In this document: one piece after another, positions 7,962 to 16,798 of the stretch
How positions within the stretch are numbered: the stretch's first letter is position 1
Layout of the letters: each line of letters starts with the position of its first letter
Source: Methylobacterium adhaesivum
GTDB lineage: Bacteria > Pseudomonadota > Alphaproteobacteria > Rhizobiales > Beijerinckiaceae
Direction: 5' to 3'
Assembly: GCF_022179065.1 (NCBI RefSeq)
Contig: NZ_BPQD01000007.1
Coordinates: 372,001-436,000, forward strand
DNA length: 64,000 bases
Notes under the pieces: model-generated
Databases searched by the model: none
Seen by the model: only the letters and a program-made list of their open reading frames with translations
What the model was told of the DNA's origin: nothing
Translations under genes and position numbers: made by a program

Positions 7962-10900
7962 TCAGTGTGCCTCCTCCCAATTCAACGCCGCCCGCGCCTC
8001 CACCACCAGCGGCACCCTCAGCGTCAGAGCCGGGGCCGGCGCCTCGACCATGATCCGCGAAATCACCGGCAGGGCCTTCGCCACCTCGTCCTCCGGGGCC
8101 TCGAACACGAGTTCGTCGTGCACCTGCAGCAGCATGCGCACATTGAGGCGGTCGGCCTTCAGGGCGTCCTCCATGCGGATCATCGCCCGGCGGATGATGT
8201 CGGCGGCCGAGCCCTGGATCGGGGCGTTGATGGCCTGACGCTCGACGCTCGCCCGCTCGTTCGGGTTGTTGGAGCGGATCTGGGGGTAGTGGCACACCCG
8301 CCCGAACAGGGTGGTGACGTAGCCGAGGTCGCGGCACAGGCGCTTGGTGTCGTCGATATAGGCGCGGATGCCGGGGAAGCGCTCGAAATACTGCTTGATG
8401 AAGGCGCCCGCCTCCTCACGGCCGATGCCGAGGCGGTCCGCCAAGCCGAAGGCCGAGATGCCGTAGATGATGCCGAAGTTGATGGTCTTGGCGCGGCGCC
8501 TGAGGTCCGGCGTCATCTCCTTCAGGGGCACGCCGAACATGGCGCTGGCGGTGGCCGCGTGGATGTCGATGCCGTCTTCGAAGGCCTGACGCAGCTGCGG
8601 GATGTCGGCGATGTGGGCCAGCAGCCGCAGCTCGATCTGGCTGTAATCGGCCGAGATCAGGCGGTTGCCCTCCGCCGCCACGAAGGCGCGGCGGATCCGC
8701 CGCCCCTCCTCCGTGCGGATCGGGATGTTCTGCAGGTTCGGGTCCGACGAGGACAGCCGGCCCGTGGTGGTGGCGGCGAGCGAGAACGAAGTGTGGACCC
8801 GGTCGGTCTCGCGGTCGGCGTGCTGCTGCAGCGAATCCGTGTAGGTGGATTTCAGCTTGGCGAGCTGGCGCCATTCGAGAATCTTCTTGGGCAGCTCATG
8901 CCCGGCCTGGGCCAGTTCTTCGAGCAGAGTGGCGGGTGTCGCCCATTGACCCGACGGCGTCTTCTTGGCGCCGGGCAGGCCCATCTTGCCGAACAGGATG
9001 TCGCCGATCTGCTTCGGGGACGAGACTTGGAACCGCTCCCCCGCATCCTCTTGGATCTCTTCCTCGAGACGCACCAGAATTTGCGAAAAATCGCCCGACA
9101 GGCGGCTCAGCATGTTGCGGTCGACGCGGATGCCCTGCGCCTCCATGCGGGCCACCACGGGCACCAGGGGGCGCTCCAGGGTCTCGTAGACGGTGACGCG
9201 CTTCTCCGCGACGAGACGGGGCTTCATCATCCGCCACAGGCGCAACGTCACGTCGGCATCCTCGGCCGCGTAGGCGGTGGCGCGGTCGAGGGGCACCCGG
9301 TCGAAGGTGATCTTCGTGCGTCCGGTGCCGGTCACGTCCCCGAAGGTGATGGGCTGGTGGCCGAGGTGCCGGCGAGCGAGCTCGTCCATGCCGTGCCCGC
9401 CCTTGCCGGCATCGAGCACGTAGGAGATCAGCATGGTGTCGTCGAACGGCGCCACGTCGATGCCGTAGCGGGTGAGCACGGCCATGTCGTATTTCAGGTT
9501 CTGGCCGACCTTGAGCACGCCCGGATTCTCCAGGAGCGACTTCAGGCGGGCGATCACCACCGCCTCGTCGATTTGGCCGGCGGCGGGCTGGAACACGTCG
9601 GTGGCCGCCTTGGCGTCGCCGAACAGGTCGCCCTCGCTCGCCTTGACGGGATCGAGGTGGCGCAGGGGAATGTAGGCGGCACGCCCCGGCGCGACGCAGA
9701 GCGAGATGCCGACGAGGTTGGAATTGATGGCATCCAGCGCATCGGTCTCCGTATCGACGGCGACCACGCCCGCCTCCTCGGCTTCGGCGATCCAGGCGTC
9801 GAGCTGCTCCACGAGGCCGATGGTCTCGTAGGCCGCCGTATCGAACGGCTTGACGGATTCGGCGGCGCGGGCCGCCACGAGATCGGCCGGGGTCGCCTCA
9901 GGAGAGCGGCGGGGTTTGGGCGCCGCATCGGGCAGGCCGAGATCGGCGAAGGGATCGACGTCGCCCCCGGGGGGCAGCGGCACGGGGTCGCCGAGCGCCT
10001 CGGCCGCGAAGGGGGCGTCCTCGGTCTCGACCCGCTGGGGCAGCAGGGCCGGATCGGGCTGCACCGCCTCCGGATCGACGTGGAGCATCTGCGCGATGCG
10101 CCGCGTCAGGGTGTTGAACTCCATGGCCTTGAGGAAGCCGACGAGCTTCTGGGGATCGGGCTTCGGAAGCCTCAGGTCGTCCAGGGGCACGGGCACGGGC
10201 ACGTTCTCTTCGAGCGCCACGAGCTTTCGCGAGAGCCGGGCCTGATCGATGCTGGCGAGCAGGGTCTCGCGGCGCTTGGGCTGCTTGATCTCGCCCGCCC
10301 GTTCCAACAGGGCGTCGAGGCTGCCGTATTCCTTGATGAGGGCGGCCGCCGTCTTCAGGCCGATGCCGGGGACGCCCGGCACGTTGTCGGAGGTGTCGCC
10401 GATGAGTGCGAGGGCGTCGCCGATCTGTTCGGGCTCCAGCCCCTCCCACTTGGCGATGATGGCATCCCGGTCGAGGTTGCGCTCGGGCCGGTGGCCGGCC
10501 TTGCCCTTGGTGCCCGACTCGAAGTCGTAGAACCGCACCAGGGGGCCGACGAGCTGCATCAGGTCCTTGTCGGACGAGACGATGATGACGCCGGCACCCC
10601 GCGCCTCGGCTTGGCGCGAGTAGGTGGCGATGAGGTCGTCGGCCTCGTAGCGGATGAGCTCGATGGGCTGGAGCCCGAAGGCGCGCACGGCGTCGCGCAT
10701 GAGCGGCATCTGGCGCTTGAGGTCGTCGGGCGCGTCCGGCCGGTGGCCCTTGTAGTCGGGATAGAGCTCCTTTCGGAACGAGCCCTCGGACTTGTCGAAC
10801 ACGATGGCCAGATGCGTCGGCATCACACCCGCCGCCCCCTCCTGCACGAACTGGGCGATCTTGGTGCAGAACAGGCGCACGGCCCCCGTGGGCAGGCCGT

Positions 10901-11030
10901 CGGAGGGCCGGGTGTTGTACTTCTGGTCCTGGTTGATCGACTGGAAGTAGGCCCGGAAGATGAACGAGGATCCATCCACCAGGATGATCTGATCACCGGG
11001 GCCGACGGGGGCGGAAGCGGGAAGCGTCAT
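7962..11030 (-). CDS. polA: DNA polymerase I
   Basis: A 1,022-residue repair and replication polymerase with all three classical parts. The N-terminal 5'-3' nuclease spans about residues 1-320 (LVDGSSFIFRAYF; ALIGDTSDNVPGVPGIGLKTA). The 3'-5' proofreading domain follows, with its DTETD catalytic motif near residue 420. The C-terminal polymerase has motif A (DYSQIELRLLAHIAD), motif B (RRRAKTINFGIIYGISAFG) and motif C (QVHDELVFE). Proofreading residues are retained. I used the ATG at 11030 (MTLPASAPVGPGDQIILVDGSS); an upstream extension lacks conserved sequence. Confidence 0.97.
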   Translation of the reverse strand: MTLPASAPVGPGDQIILVDGSSFIFRAYFQSINQDQKYNTRPSDGLPTGAVRLFCTKIAQFVQEGAAGVMPTHLAIVFDKSEGSFRKELYPDYKGHRPDAPDDLKRQMPLMRDAVRAFGLQPIELIRYEADDLIATYSRQAEARGAGVIIVSSDKDLMQLVGPLVRFYDFESGTKGKAGHRPERNLDRDAIIAKWEGLEPEQIGDALALIGDTSDNVPGVPGIGLKTAAALIKEYGSLDALLERAGEIKQPKRRETLLASIDQARLSRKLVALEENVPVPVPLDDLRLPKPDPQKLVGFLKAMEFNTLTRRIAQMLHVDPEAVQPDPALLPQRVETEDAPFAAEALGDPVPLPPGGDVDPFADLGLPDAAPKPRRSPEATPADLVAARAAESVKPFDTAAYETIGLVEQLDAWIAEAEEAGVVAVDTETDALDAINSNLVGISLCVAPGRAAYIPLRHLDPVKASEGDLFGDAKAATDVFQPAAGQIDEAVVIARLKSLLENPGVLKVGQNLKYDMAVLTRYGIDVAPFDDTMLISYVLDAGKGGHGMDELARRHLGHQPITFGDVTGTGRTKITFDRVPLDRATAYAAEDADVTLRLWRMMKPRLVAEKRVTVYETLERPLVPVVARMEAQGIRVDRNMLSRLSGDFSQILVRLEEEIQEDAGERFQVSSPKQIGDILFGKMGLPGAKKTPSGQWATPATLLEELAQAGHELPKKILEWRQLAKLKSTYTDSLQQHADRETDRVHTSFSLAATTTGRLSSSDPNLQNIPIRTEEGRRIRRAFVAAEGNRLISADYSQIELRLLAHIADIPQLRQAFEDGIDIHAATASAMFGVPLKEMTPDLRRRAKTINFGIIYGISAFGLADRLGIGREEAGAFIKQYFERFPGIRAYIDDTKRLCRDLGYVTTLFGRVCHYPQIRSNNPNERASVERQAINAPIQGSAADIIRRAMIRMEDALKADRLNVRMLLQVHDELVFEAPEDEVAKALPVISRIMVEAPAPALTLRVPLVVEARAALNWEEAH

Positions 11031-11070
11031 CGCGCGGAAGGGTCTCGCAAGGGGATCTCGGGGGCCGCGC

Positions 11071-11430
11071 TCACGGGGCCGGCGGTCGGCCCAGTTCGGC
11101 ATCGCAGACCGCGACGAGCGGGTTCAACTGGTCGTGGACGGTCTTCCAGACGTTGTCCAGCGACACGCGATGATAGGCATGACGGTAAAGATTTCCGGCA
11201 TCCGCGATGTCGCGCCAGGGAATGCCGGGGTGACGCGCCTTGAGCTCGGGACCGAGCAACCGGCTCGCTTCCGAAATGATCTCGAGGCAACGGATAACGG
11301 CGTATTGCGTCCGCAGATCCGCTTCGAAAGCCGCGAAGGTCATGCCGGTGGTGAAATGCAGAGCCGCCTCGGCATTGGCAACGATGTCCTCGCAGGCATC
11401 GTCTTCCCGATCAGAAGACAGGGACGGCAT
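11071..11430 (-). CDS. HepT-like protein (DUF86), toxin half of a MntA-HepT pair
   Basis: A 119-residue helical protein of the HepT/DUF86 family. In characterised pairs HepT is a ribonuclease toxin that MntA neutralises by adding AMP. The family segment is present as ADAGNLYRHAYHRVSL. In classical HepT the catalytic motif is R-x4-6-H followed by x-Y; here the arginine position is glycine, while the histidine and following Ala-Tyr remain. The start overlaps the end of the mntA-like gene by 20 bp. Because of the missing arginine, nuclease activity is uncertain; my impression is that this variant is common among alphaproteobacterial relatives. Confidence 0.8.
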   Translation of the reverse strand: MPSLSSDREDDACEDIVANAEAALHFTTGMTFAAFEADLRTQYAVIRCLEIISEASRLLGPELKARHPGIPWRDIADAGNLYRHAYHRVSLDNVWKTVHDQLNPLVAVCDAELGRPPAP

Positions 11431-11707
11431 CGCGCTCGACCCGCGTTCGGATGCGGTCCTTCAAGGTTTTTCGATTGGCTACATCGACCCCCACGGGAAA
11501 GAGGTCTGCGATGAAATGGCAGAGCCCCACATAACCGTAGACGTCGAGTTTCACACCGTCGTCGAGGTCGATCACGATGTCGACGTCGCTGCCCGCGCGT
11601 GCCTCCCCCCGTGCCGTCGAGCCGAACAGGGCGGCGTGCCTGATCCCGCGCGCCCGCAGGACGTCCTCGTTGCGTCGAAGAATCTCGATGGCCGCGTCGC
11701 GTTCCAT
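11411..11707 (-). CDS. MntA-like nucleotidyltransferase, antitoxin half
   Basis: A 98-residue minimal nucleotidyltransferase. It carries the GSTARGEARAGSDVDIVID signature: the GS...G motif and the D-x-D metal-binding pair needed for nucleotide transfer. Family members paired with HepT add AMP to the toxin and inactivate it. I chose the ATG at 11707 (MERDAAIEILRRNEDV); the upstream part of the frame crosses the neighbouring gene. It comes first in the pair, with its partner overlapping by 20 bp. Confidence 0.85.
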   Translation of the reverse strand: MERDAAIEILRRNEDVLRARGIRHAALFGSTARGEARAGSDVDIVIDLDDGVKLDVYGYVGLCHFIADLFPVGVDVANRKTLKDRIRTRVERDAVPVF

Positions 11708-11747
11708 GAAGGGACCGTACCGCAACTGTCCCGGCCGCTGAAGAGGC

Positions 11748-12905
11748 TCACCGCGCCGCCCCCACGGTATCGGCCATCCGTGCGTCGCGGGTGCCGAGGG
11801 GCTGCTCCGCGCCAACCGTGGTGTCGACCTCGGTCTGGTGTTCCATCTCGGCGTTGATCTCGGCGCCGACAAGAACGATCGTGGTGGAGATCCAGATCCA
11901 GGTCATGAAGCCGATGGCCGCGCCGAGCGAACCGTAGGTCTCGTTGTACTTGCCGAAATTGGCCACGTACCACGAGAAGCCGAGCGACGTGGCGAGCCAG
12001 GCGATGCCCGCGAAGGTGCTGCCCCACGTGACCCAACGCCAGCGCGGCGCGTCACGGCTCGGACCGTAGCGGTAGAGCAGGGCGAGGCCACCCAGCACCG
12101 CCAGCAACAGGACGGGCCAGCGCAGGAGGGCGATGTACCACGCCTCCGTGCTCAGCCCCATGATGCCGATCACCGCCGGGACCACGACGATACCGACCAG
12201 GGCCAGGACGACGAACAGCAGGGCCCCGGCGGTGAAGGCGAGGGAGCGCAGGTTGAGCCAGACGAAATTGCGCCGCTCGCGCTCCTCGTAGACCACGTTG
12301 AGGGCGGAGAAGACCGCCTTCATCCCGCCATTGGCGCTCCACAGCGACAAGACGATGCCCGTGAAGAAGGCGAAGCCGAGGGTGGTGTCGCCCTTCTGCG
12401 TGATGCGCTTGACCTGATCGCCGATGATCTCGAGGGCGCCCGAGGGCACGATGCCCTGCAGGGACTGGAGGTGATCGTTGATGGTCGCCACATCGGCGAA
12501 CAGGCCGTAGCAGGAGACGAGGGCCGCCACCGCCGGGAAGATCGCGAGCAGCACGTAGAAGGTCACGCCCGCCGCCACCGACACGATGTTGTTCTCTGAG
12601 ATGTCGTGGAACACCCGCAGGCCGATATCCTTCCAGCCCTTGGCGGGAATTTCGGACGGAGTGCGCGCGCCGCGGCCGCGCTCGGGTTCGCTCGCCGCCA
12701 CCTCCCGCGCCTCGGCGCCCGTATGCGACGGTGACGGCGCGCGCGTCGGATCCTTCATCCGCTCCCCTCCGGGGACGGCCTGCACCGACCGGCGGGGCAG
12801 CGCGACGACCCCGAGGAGTGCTGTCGCGAGGGCGATGGTCCAGATCGCGGAATGTTTTGTCTCGGGCGCGTCACGCGAAGTCGAACGCTCGCTTGAGAAT
12901 GTCAT
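11748..12905 (-). CDS. YihY/virulence factor BrkB family membrane protein
   Basis: A 385-residue inner-membrane protein with about six transmembrane segments. It has the family features ENNIVSVAAGVTFYVLLAIFPAVAALV, a SLWSANGGMKAVFSALNVVYEE loop and the closing GSLGAAIGFMTWIWISTTIVLVGAEINAE segment. Members were once thought to be ribonucleases; their role is unsettled. Residues 1-95 are a poorly conserved extension with one extra hydrophobic stretch. A second start, MKDPTR at 12758, would remove half of it. The gene is divergent from the ybaL-type gene. Confidence 0.88.
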   Translation of the reverse strand: MTFSSERSTSRDAPETKHSAIWTIALATALLGVVALPRRSVQAVPGGERMKDPTRAPSPSHTGAEAREVAASEPERGRGARTPSEIPAKGWKDIGLRVFHDISENNIVSVAAGVTFYVLLAIFPAVAALVSCYGLFADVATINDHLQSLQGIVPSGALEIIGDQVKRITQKGDTTLGFAFFTGIVLSLWSANGGMKAVFSALNVVYEERERRNFVWLNLRSLAFTAGALLFVVLALVGIVVVPAVIGIMGLSTEAWYIALLRWPVLLLAVLGGLALLYRYGPSRDAPRWRWVTWGSTFAGIAWLATSLGFSWYVANFGKYNETYGSLGAAIGFMTWIWISTTIVLVGAEINAEMEHQTEVDTTVGAEQPLGTRDARMADTVGAAR

Positions 12906-13392
12906 CGATCGTCGGACCCGCCGGATGAAAACGTTGTCGCAAGATCAGGCGCAGATGTTTTGCGCCGTCGCGTCGCGTGTCGACAACGGAGCCCGGCGCC
13001 CGCCGGTTTCATCGCCCCTCACGGATTTGCGAGCGCGAACGCGCTACGGCTTCAGGGGGCCTCGCGAAACACCCGGCCGCGCCGGTTCTGGGCCTTCCCG
13101 ATCCGATGTGACGGGTGTTTCAGGAAAGACACCCGGCTACGACATCCGGGCCCGGCGGTGGGCGCCGTGCGTCGCGGCACCCCGGGAGCAGCCGGCAGCG
13201 GAATTCTGCCACCGGTTCGAACGTCAGGCACCATCCCGGCTTGCCCTCCGGGATGGCAGGCGGCACGACCCTTGTGCACGACCCTTGTATCGGTGTCCGA
13301 TGCAACGTCCGGCGACCGGCGGTTCCGCTCCCAAGCACCACCGTCGGCGAACGACACGAGCCCCTTGGTTCCAACCCGGAGAAGTCCGCCCC
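12906..13392. other. Long intergenic region between divergent yihY and ybaL-type genes
   Basis: These 487 bases contain no recognisable gene. A 9-bp inverted pair (GAAACACCC at 13066-13074, GGGTGTTTC at 13113-13121) and a tandem 13-bp repeat at 13263-13288 are the only structure I see. The ybaL-type transcript probably has a long leader unless its promoter lies near the gene. Confidence 0.5.
13263..13288. repeat. Tandem 13-bp duplication in the ybaL-type leader
   Basis: GCACGACCCTTGT occurs twice with no gap, about 105 bases before the GTG start of the antiporter gene. It could be a slippage duplication or a paired binding site. Confidence 0.7.
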
Positions 13393-15213
13393 GTGCCGCA
13401 CGCGACCGAGCTGATCGCCATCATCGCCCTAGGCCTCGTGCTCGCCTTCGTATGCGGGATGCTGGCTCAGCGCCTCCGCCTGCCGCCCCTCGTGGGCTAC
13501 CTCCTGGCCGGCGTCCTCGTCGGCCCCTACACGCCGGGCTTCGTCGGCAACAGCGCGCTCGCCGGCCAGCTGGCCGAGATCGGCGTGATCCTGCTCATGT
13601 TCGGCGTCGGCCTGCACTTCTCCATCAAGGACCTGATGGCCGTGCGCACCATCGCGTTGCCGGGGGCCATCGTGCAGATCGGCGCGGCCACCGCCATGGG
13701 CGGCGGCTTGGCGCTCGCCTGGGGCTGGGGGCTCGGGGCCGGCCTCGTCTTCGGCCTCGCCCTGTCGGTGGCGAGCACCGTGGTGCTCCTGCGCGCCCTC
13801 GAGGAACGCCGGCTGCTGGACAGCGACAAGGGCCGCATCGCGGTGGGCTGGCTCATCGTCGAGGACCTCGCCATGGTGCTCGCCCTGGTGCTGCTGCCCG
13901 CACTCGCCCCGTCGCTCGGCGGCGTCGGGGACGGCGTGGCGCATCACGCGGGCGACGGCAACATCTGGCTCACCCTCGCGCTGACGCTCGCCAAGGTCGC
14001 GGTCTTTACCGTGGTGATGCTGGTCGGGGGCCGCAGGGTGGTGCCCTGGCTCCTCGACCAGGCGGCGCGCACGGGCTCGCGCGAGCTGTTCACCCTCGCG
14101 GTCCTAGCGCTGGCGCTCGGCATCGCCTTCGGATCGGCGGAACTGTTCGGCGTCTCCTTCGCGCTCGGCGCCTTCTTCGCCGGCATGGTGCTCGCCGAAT
14201 CCGATCTCAGCCATCAGGCGGCGGCCGATTCCCTGCCCCTGCAGGACGCCTTTGCGGTGCTGTTCTTCGTCTCCGTCGGCATGCTGTTCGACCCCGGCAT
14301 CCTCGTGCGCGAGCCGCTCTCGGTGCTGGCGGTGCTGGGCGTGATCCTGGTGGGCAAGTCCGTGGCGGCGGTCGCCATCGTGCTGGCGTTCAAGCATCCC
14401 CTCGGCACAGCCCTCACCATCGCGGCGAGTCTTGCCCAGATCGGCGAATTCTCGTTCATCCTCGTGAGCCTCGGCCTGTCGCTGAAGCTTCTGCCGACGG
14501 AGGGCCGCGACCTCATCCTCGGCGGCGCGATCTTGTCCATCACCCTCAACCCGCTGTTCTTCGCCCTCACCGACTGGATCGGACGCACGGTGGCCGCCCG
14601 GCCGGCGCTCGCCGCCCGGTTCGAGCGGCGCGGTGCGGCGGATTTTCCTGCCAGCCTGGAGGGGGCGCCGAAGCGGGGCCACGCCATCGTCGTCGGCTAC
14701 GGCCGCGTCGGCAGCACCATCGGCAAGGCGCTGACGGCCTGGGACCTGCCCTACATCGTCGTCGACCGCGACCGGCGCCGGGTCCTCGACCTGCGCCAGG
14801 AAGGCGTCGAGGCGGTGTTCGGCGATGCCACGGCGCCCGGCATCCTCCATGCGGCCGATATCGAGGCGGCCCGGATCATCATCGTCGCGACGCCCGAGCC
14901 GCACACGGCGCGGCGCCTCGTAGAACTGGCCCGCGAGCTGAATCCCACGATCGATACCCTGGTCCGCACTCACAACGATGGCGAGCGCCGGCATTTCGAG
15001 GAACAGGGCGTCGGCCTCGTGCTCATGGCCGAACGCGAACTCGCCTTCGGCATGACCCTCTACGCCCTGCGCAGCCTCGGCCTGAAGGAGGGCGAGGCCC
15101 GCATCTTCGTCGACAGCACACGTGTCGAGAGTCGGTCGGCCCCCGTCGAGGCCGGGATCGACCACGGCGTACCGGAGCTGCGCCCACACAAGGAGGACGC
15201 AGCGGAAGGGTAA
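13393..15213 (+). CDS. ybaL: YbaL/Kef-type monovalent cation:proton antiporter
   Basis: A 606-residue protein. Residues 1-385 form the CPA2 membrane domain (VGYLLAGVLVGPYTPGF, LMFGVGLHFSIKDL, and the ion-site-like ALGAFFAGMVLAESD). Residues about 430-545 form an RCK/TrkA-N nucleotide-binding domain (HAIVVGYGRVGSTIGKAL). Such proteins exchange K+ or Na+ for protons at the inner membrane under NAD(H) or thiol control. The GTG at 13393 gives VPHATELIAIIALGLVLAF, which aligns with the YbaL N-terminus; no better start exists upstream. It is convergent with oprB, 19 bp away. Confidence 0.88.
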   Translation: MPHATELIAIIALGLVLAFVCGMLAQRLRLPPLVGYLLAGVLVGPYTPGFVGNSALAGQLAEIGVILLMFGVGLHFSIKDLMAVRTIALPGAIVQIGAATAMGGGLALAWGWGLGAGLVFGLALSVASTVVLLRALEERRLLDSDKGRIAVGWLIVEDLAMVLALVLLPALAPSLGGVGDGVAHHAGDGNIWLTLALTLAKVAVFTVVMLVGGRRVVPWLLDQAARTGSRELFTLAVLALALGIAFGSAELFGVSFALGAFFAGMVLAESDLSHQAAADSLPLQDAFAVLFFVSVGMLFDPGILVREPLSVLAVLGVILVGKSVAAVAIVLAFKHPLGTALTIAASLAQIGEFSFILVSLGLSLKLLPTEGRDLILGGAILSITLNPLFFALTDWIGRTVAARPALAARFERRGAADFPASLEGAPKRGHAIVVGYGRVGSTIGKALTAWDLPYIVVDRDRRRVLDLRQEGVEAVFGDATAPGILHAADIEAARIIIVATPEPHTARRLVELARELNPTIDTLVRTHNDGERRHFEEQGVGLVLMAERELAFGMTLYALRSLGLKEGEARIFVDSTRVESRSAPVEAGIDHGVPELRPHKEDAAEG

Positions 15214-15232
15214 GGCGTGCGGTGAGCTTGGC

Positions 15233-16729
15233 TTACCGTCCCGGCCCCCCGGCGAGGCCCGCCAGGGTGAACAGGTCGACGGAGAGCTTGGCGCCGATCA
15301 CGAAGGCGTCGGGGATGTTCCGGGGTCGGAGCGGAAACCGGGTCTGGTCGGGATTGAGGATGTACTGGAGGTTCGGCGTCACGCGAATCGCGGGCGTGAC
15401 CTGGATGCCGTAGTTCAGTTCCATCATGACTTGCTGCGTCGGCACATCGCCGCTGCCGAGCCCCAAGGCCGCGCGGGCGAGGCGGATGTTGGCGAGGCCC
15501 AGGGACGAGAACTTCTGAGTGTTGATGACGAAGCCGACCGTGTCGTAGGGCCGATCCGCGAAGGTCCCGGTCTGCACGGCACCGAGTTCGAGGAAGTAAT
15601 CCTCGATCTGCCGGCCCGACGTGCCCTTCATGGCAACGCCGAACACGCTCAGGCCCTGCGGCGCCGTGGGGTCGGGTCGCCACACCATCTGGTCGAAGCG
15701 GGCGTAGACGCCCGAGCGGCCGAACCGCGTCGCCGGCGCGGCGCCCGAGAACAGGGCCGAGCGGCCCGTGGCGTCGAGGACGGGGTCGGCATAGTCCGAA
15801 CGGTCGATGTAGCCGCCGATGCCGTAGTTCCGCGGCAGCACGTCGTTGGCGAAGGTGGTGGAGTAGCCGAGCTCGAACGGCATGATCGCGCCGGTGGCGC
15901 CCTTCGTCGAGAAATCGAGGCCGTTGTCGCCCGGCTGCTGGTGGCGGGGGTTCACCTCGTAGACACCCGCGTGGAAGAAGACCTTGTCGGTGATCCACGC
16001 CTTGGCGTGGGCGCCCCAGCTCGACACCGGCCAGAAGGTGAAGTTCGAGGTCTTGAACACGAAGGTCGGGTTGCCGCAGGCGGAGTTCGACTGGAAATTG
16101 CAGTAGAGCGGCGAGTTGAGGAAGGCGATGTTGGCCACCAGCCGTCCGACCTCGATGTCGAGCCGGTCGCCGAAGAGCTTCTGCTGGTAGGACAGCAGCG
16201 TCAGGCGCGTGGTCTGCCCGCCGCCGAAGATCTCCTGCACTGAGGTGTTGTTGCCGATGCGGTCGTCGGCGAGGTTGCGGCCGTGACGGTTCGTGACCGC
16301 CACGTGGAACGAGCCGCCCTGGATTCCGGCGATGCGGTTGAGGTCGCCGTCGAGGCCGAAGAACAGCTGACCAGCATAGGCCGACCCCTGGCGGATGCCG
16401 CCGACGGGATTGGCCGCCGCCTGGCCGGTGTAGTTCATCAGGACGCTGAGACCGTTGCCGAGGTCGAACACGCCCGGCGCGATGGTGGGCGGCGTCGCGC
16501 TCTGGCCGAGGGTGTCGGCGGCCTCCGCAGCGCTGTCGGCCCCGCCGAAGCCCTGGCCGTTGGGCGGGCGAGCGGGGCGGCGCTGGGCGCTGCGCCGCAG
16601 GACCGGGCGCTGGGCGGTGGCCGGCACCGCGACGCCGGCGGCCATGGCCGGATCGGGGGGCGCATCTTGTGCCTGTGCCGTGCCCAGCCCGAGCGCCAGT
16701 CCGGCGGCCCCGATCCACCCAGCCTTCAT
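15233..16729 (-). CDS. oprB: OprB-family carbohydrate porin
   Basis: A 498-residue outer-membrane protein with a signal peptide (cleavage near AQAQ, residue 21) and a low-complexity proline/arginine-rich stretch before the barrel. The rest has OprB features: GVFDLGNGLSVLMNYTGQ, an early FGLDGDLNRIAGIQGG strand pair and a late ELNYGIQVTPAIRVTPNLQYILNPD segment. OprB porins let sugars cross the outer membrane. It is the last gene of the fructose phosphotransferase operon, 69 bp after fruA, which suggests it serves fructose uptake. Confidence 0.9.
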   Translation of the reverse strand: MKAGWIGAAGLALGLGTAQAQDAPPDPAMAAGVAVPATAQRPVLRRSAQRRPARPPNGQGFGGADSAAEAADTLGQSATPPTIAPGVFDLGNGLSVLMNYTGQAAANPVGGIRQGSAYAGQLFFGLDGDLNRIAGIQGGSFHVAVTNRHGRNLADDRIGNNTSVQEIFGGGQTTRLTLLSYQQKLFGDRLDIEVGRLVANIAFLNSPLYCNFQSNSACGNPTFVFKTSNFTFWPVSSWGAHAKAWITDKVFFHAGVYEVNPRHQQPGDNGLDFSTKGATGAIMPFELGYSTTFANDVLPRNYGIGGYIDRSDYADPVLDATGRSALFSGAAPATRFGRSGVYARFDQMVWRPDPTAPQGLSVFGVAMKGTSGRQIEDYFLELGAVQTGTFADRPYDTVGFVINTQKFSSLGLANIRLARAALGLGSGDVPTQQVMMELNYGIQVTPAIRVTPNLQYILNPDQTRFPLRPRNIPDAFVIGAKLSVDLFTLAGLAGGPGR

Positions 16730-16798
16730 GTCTCTCCCCCTTGGTCGTTCTTCGTTGATGGTCCTGCGTCCGGTCTTGATGCCGGATCGGCTGGTGTT

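Noticed and set aside
7872-11243. A plus-strand open frame of 1,123 codons opposite polA
   Set aside because: polA on the other strand has all catalytic motifs. The long frame is a result of high GC at codon third positions; its translation has no known domain.
13066-13121. Inverted repeat GAAACACCC / GGGTGTTTC
   Set aside because: Arms are 9 bp with a 38-base loop in GC-rich DNA; chance is a sufficient explanation without conservation data.
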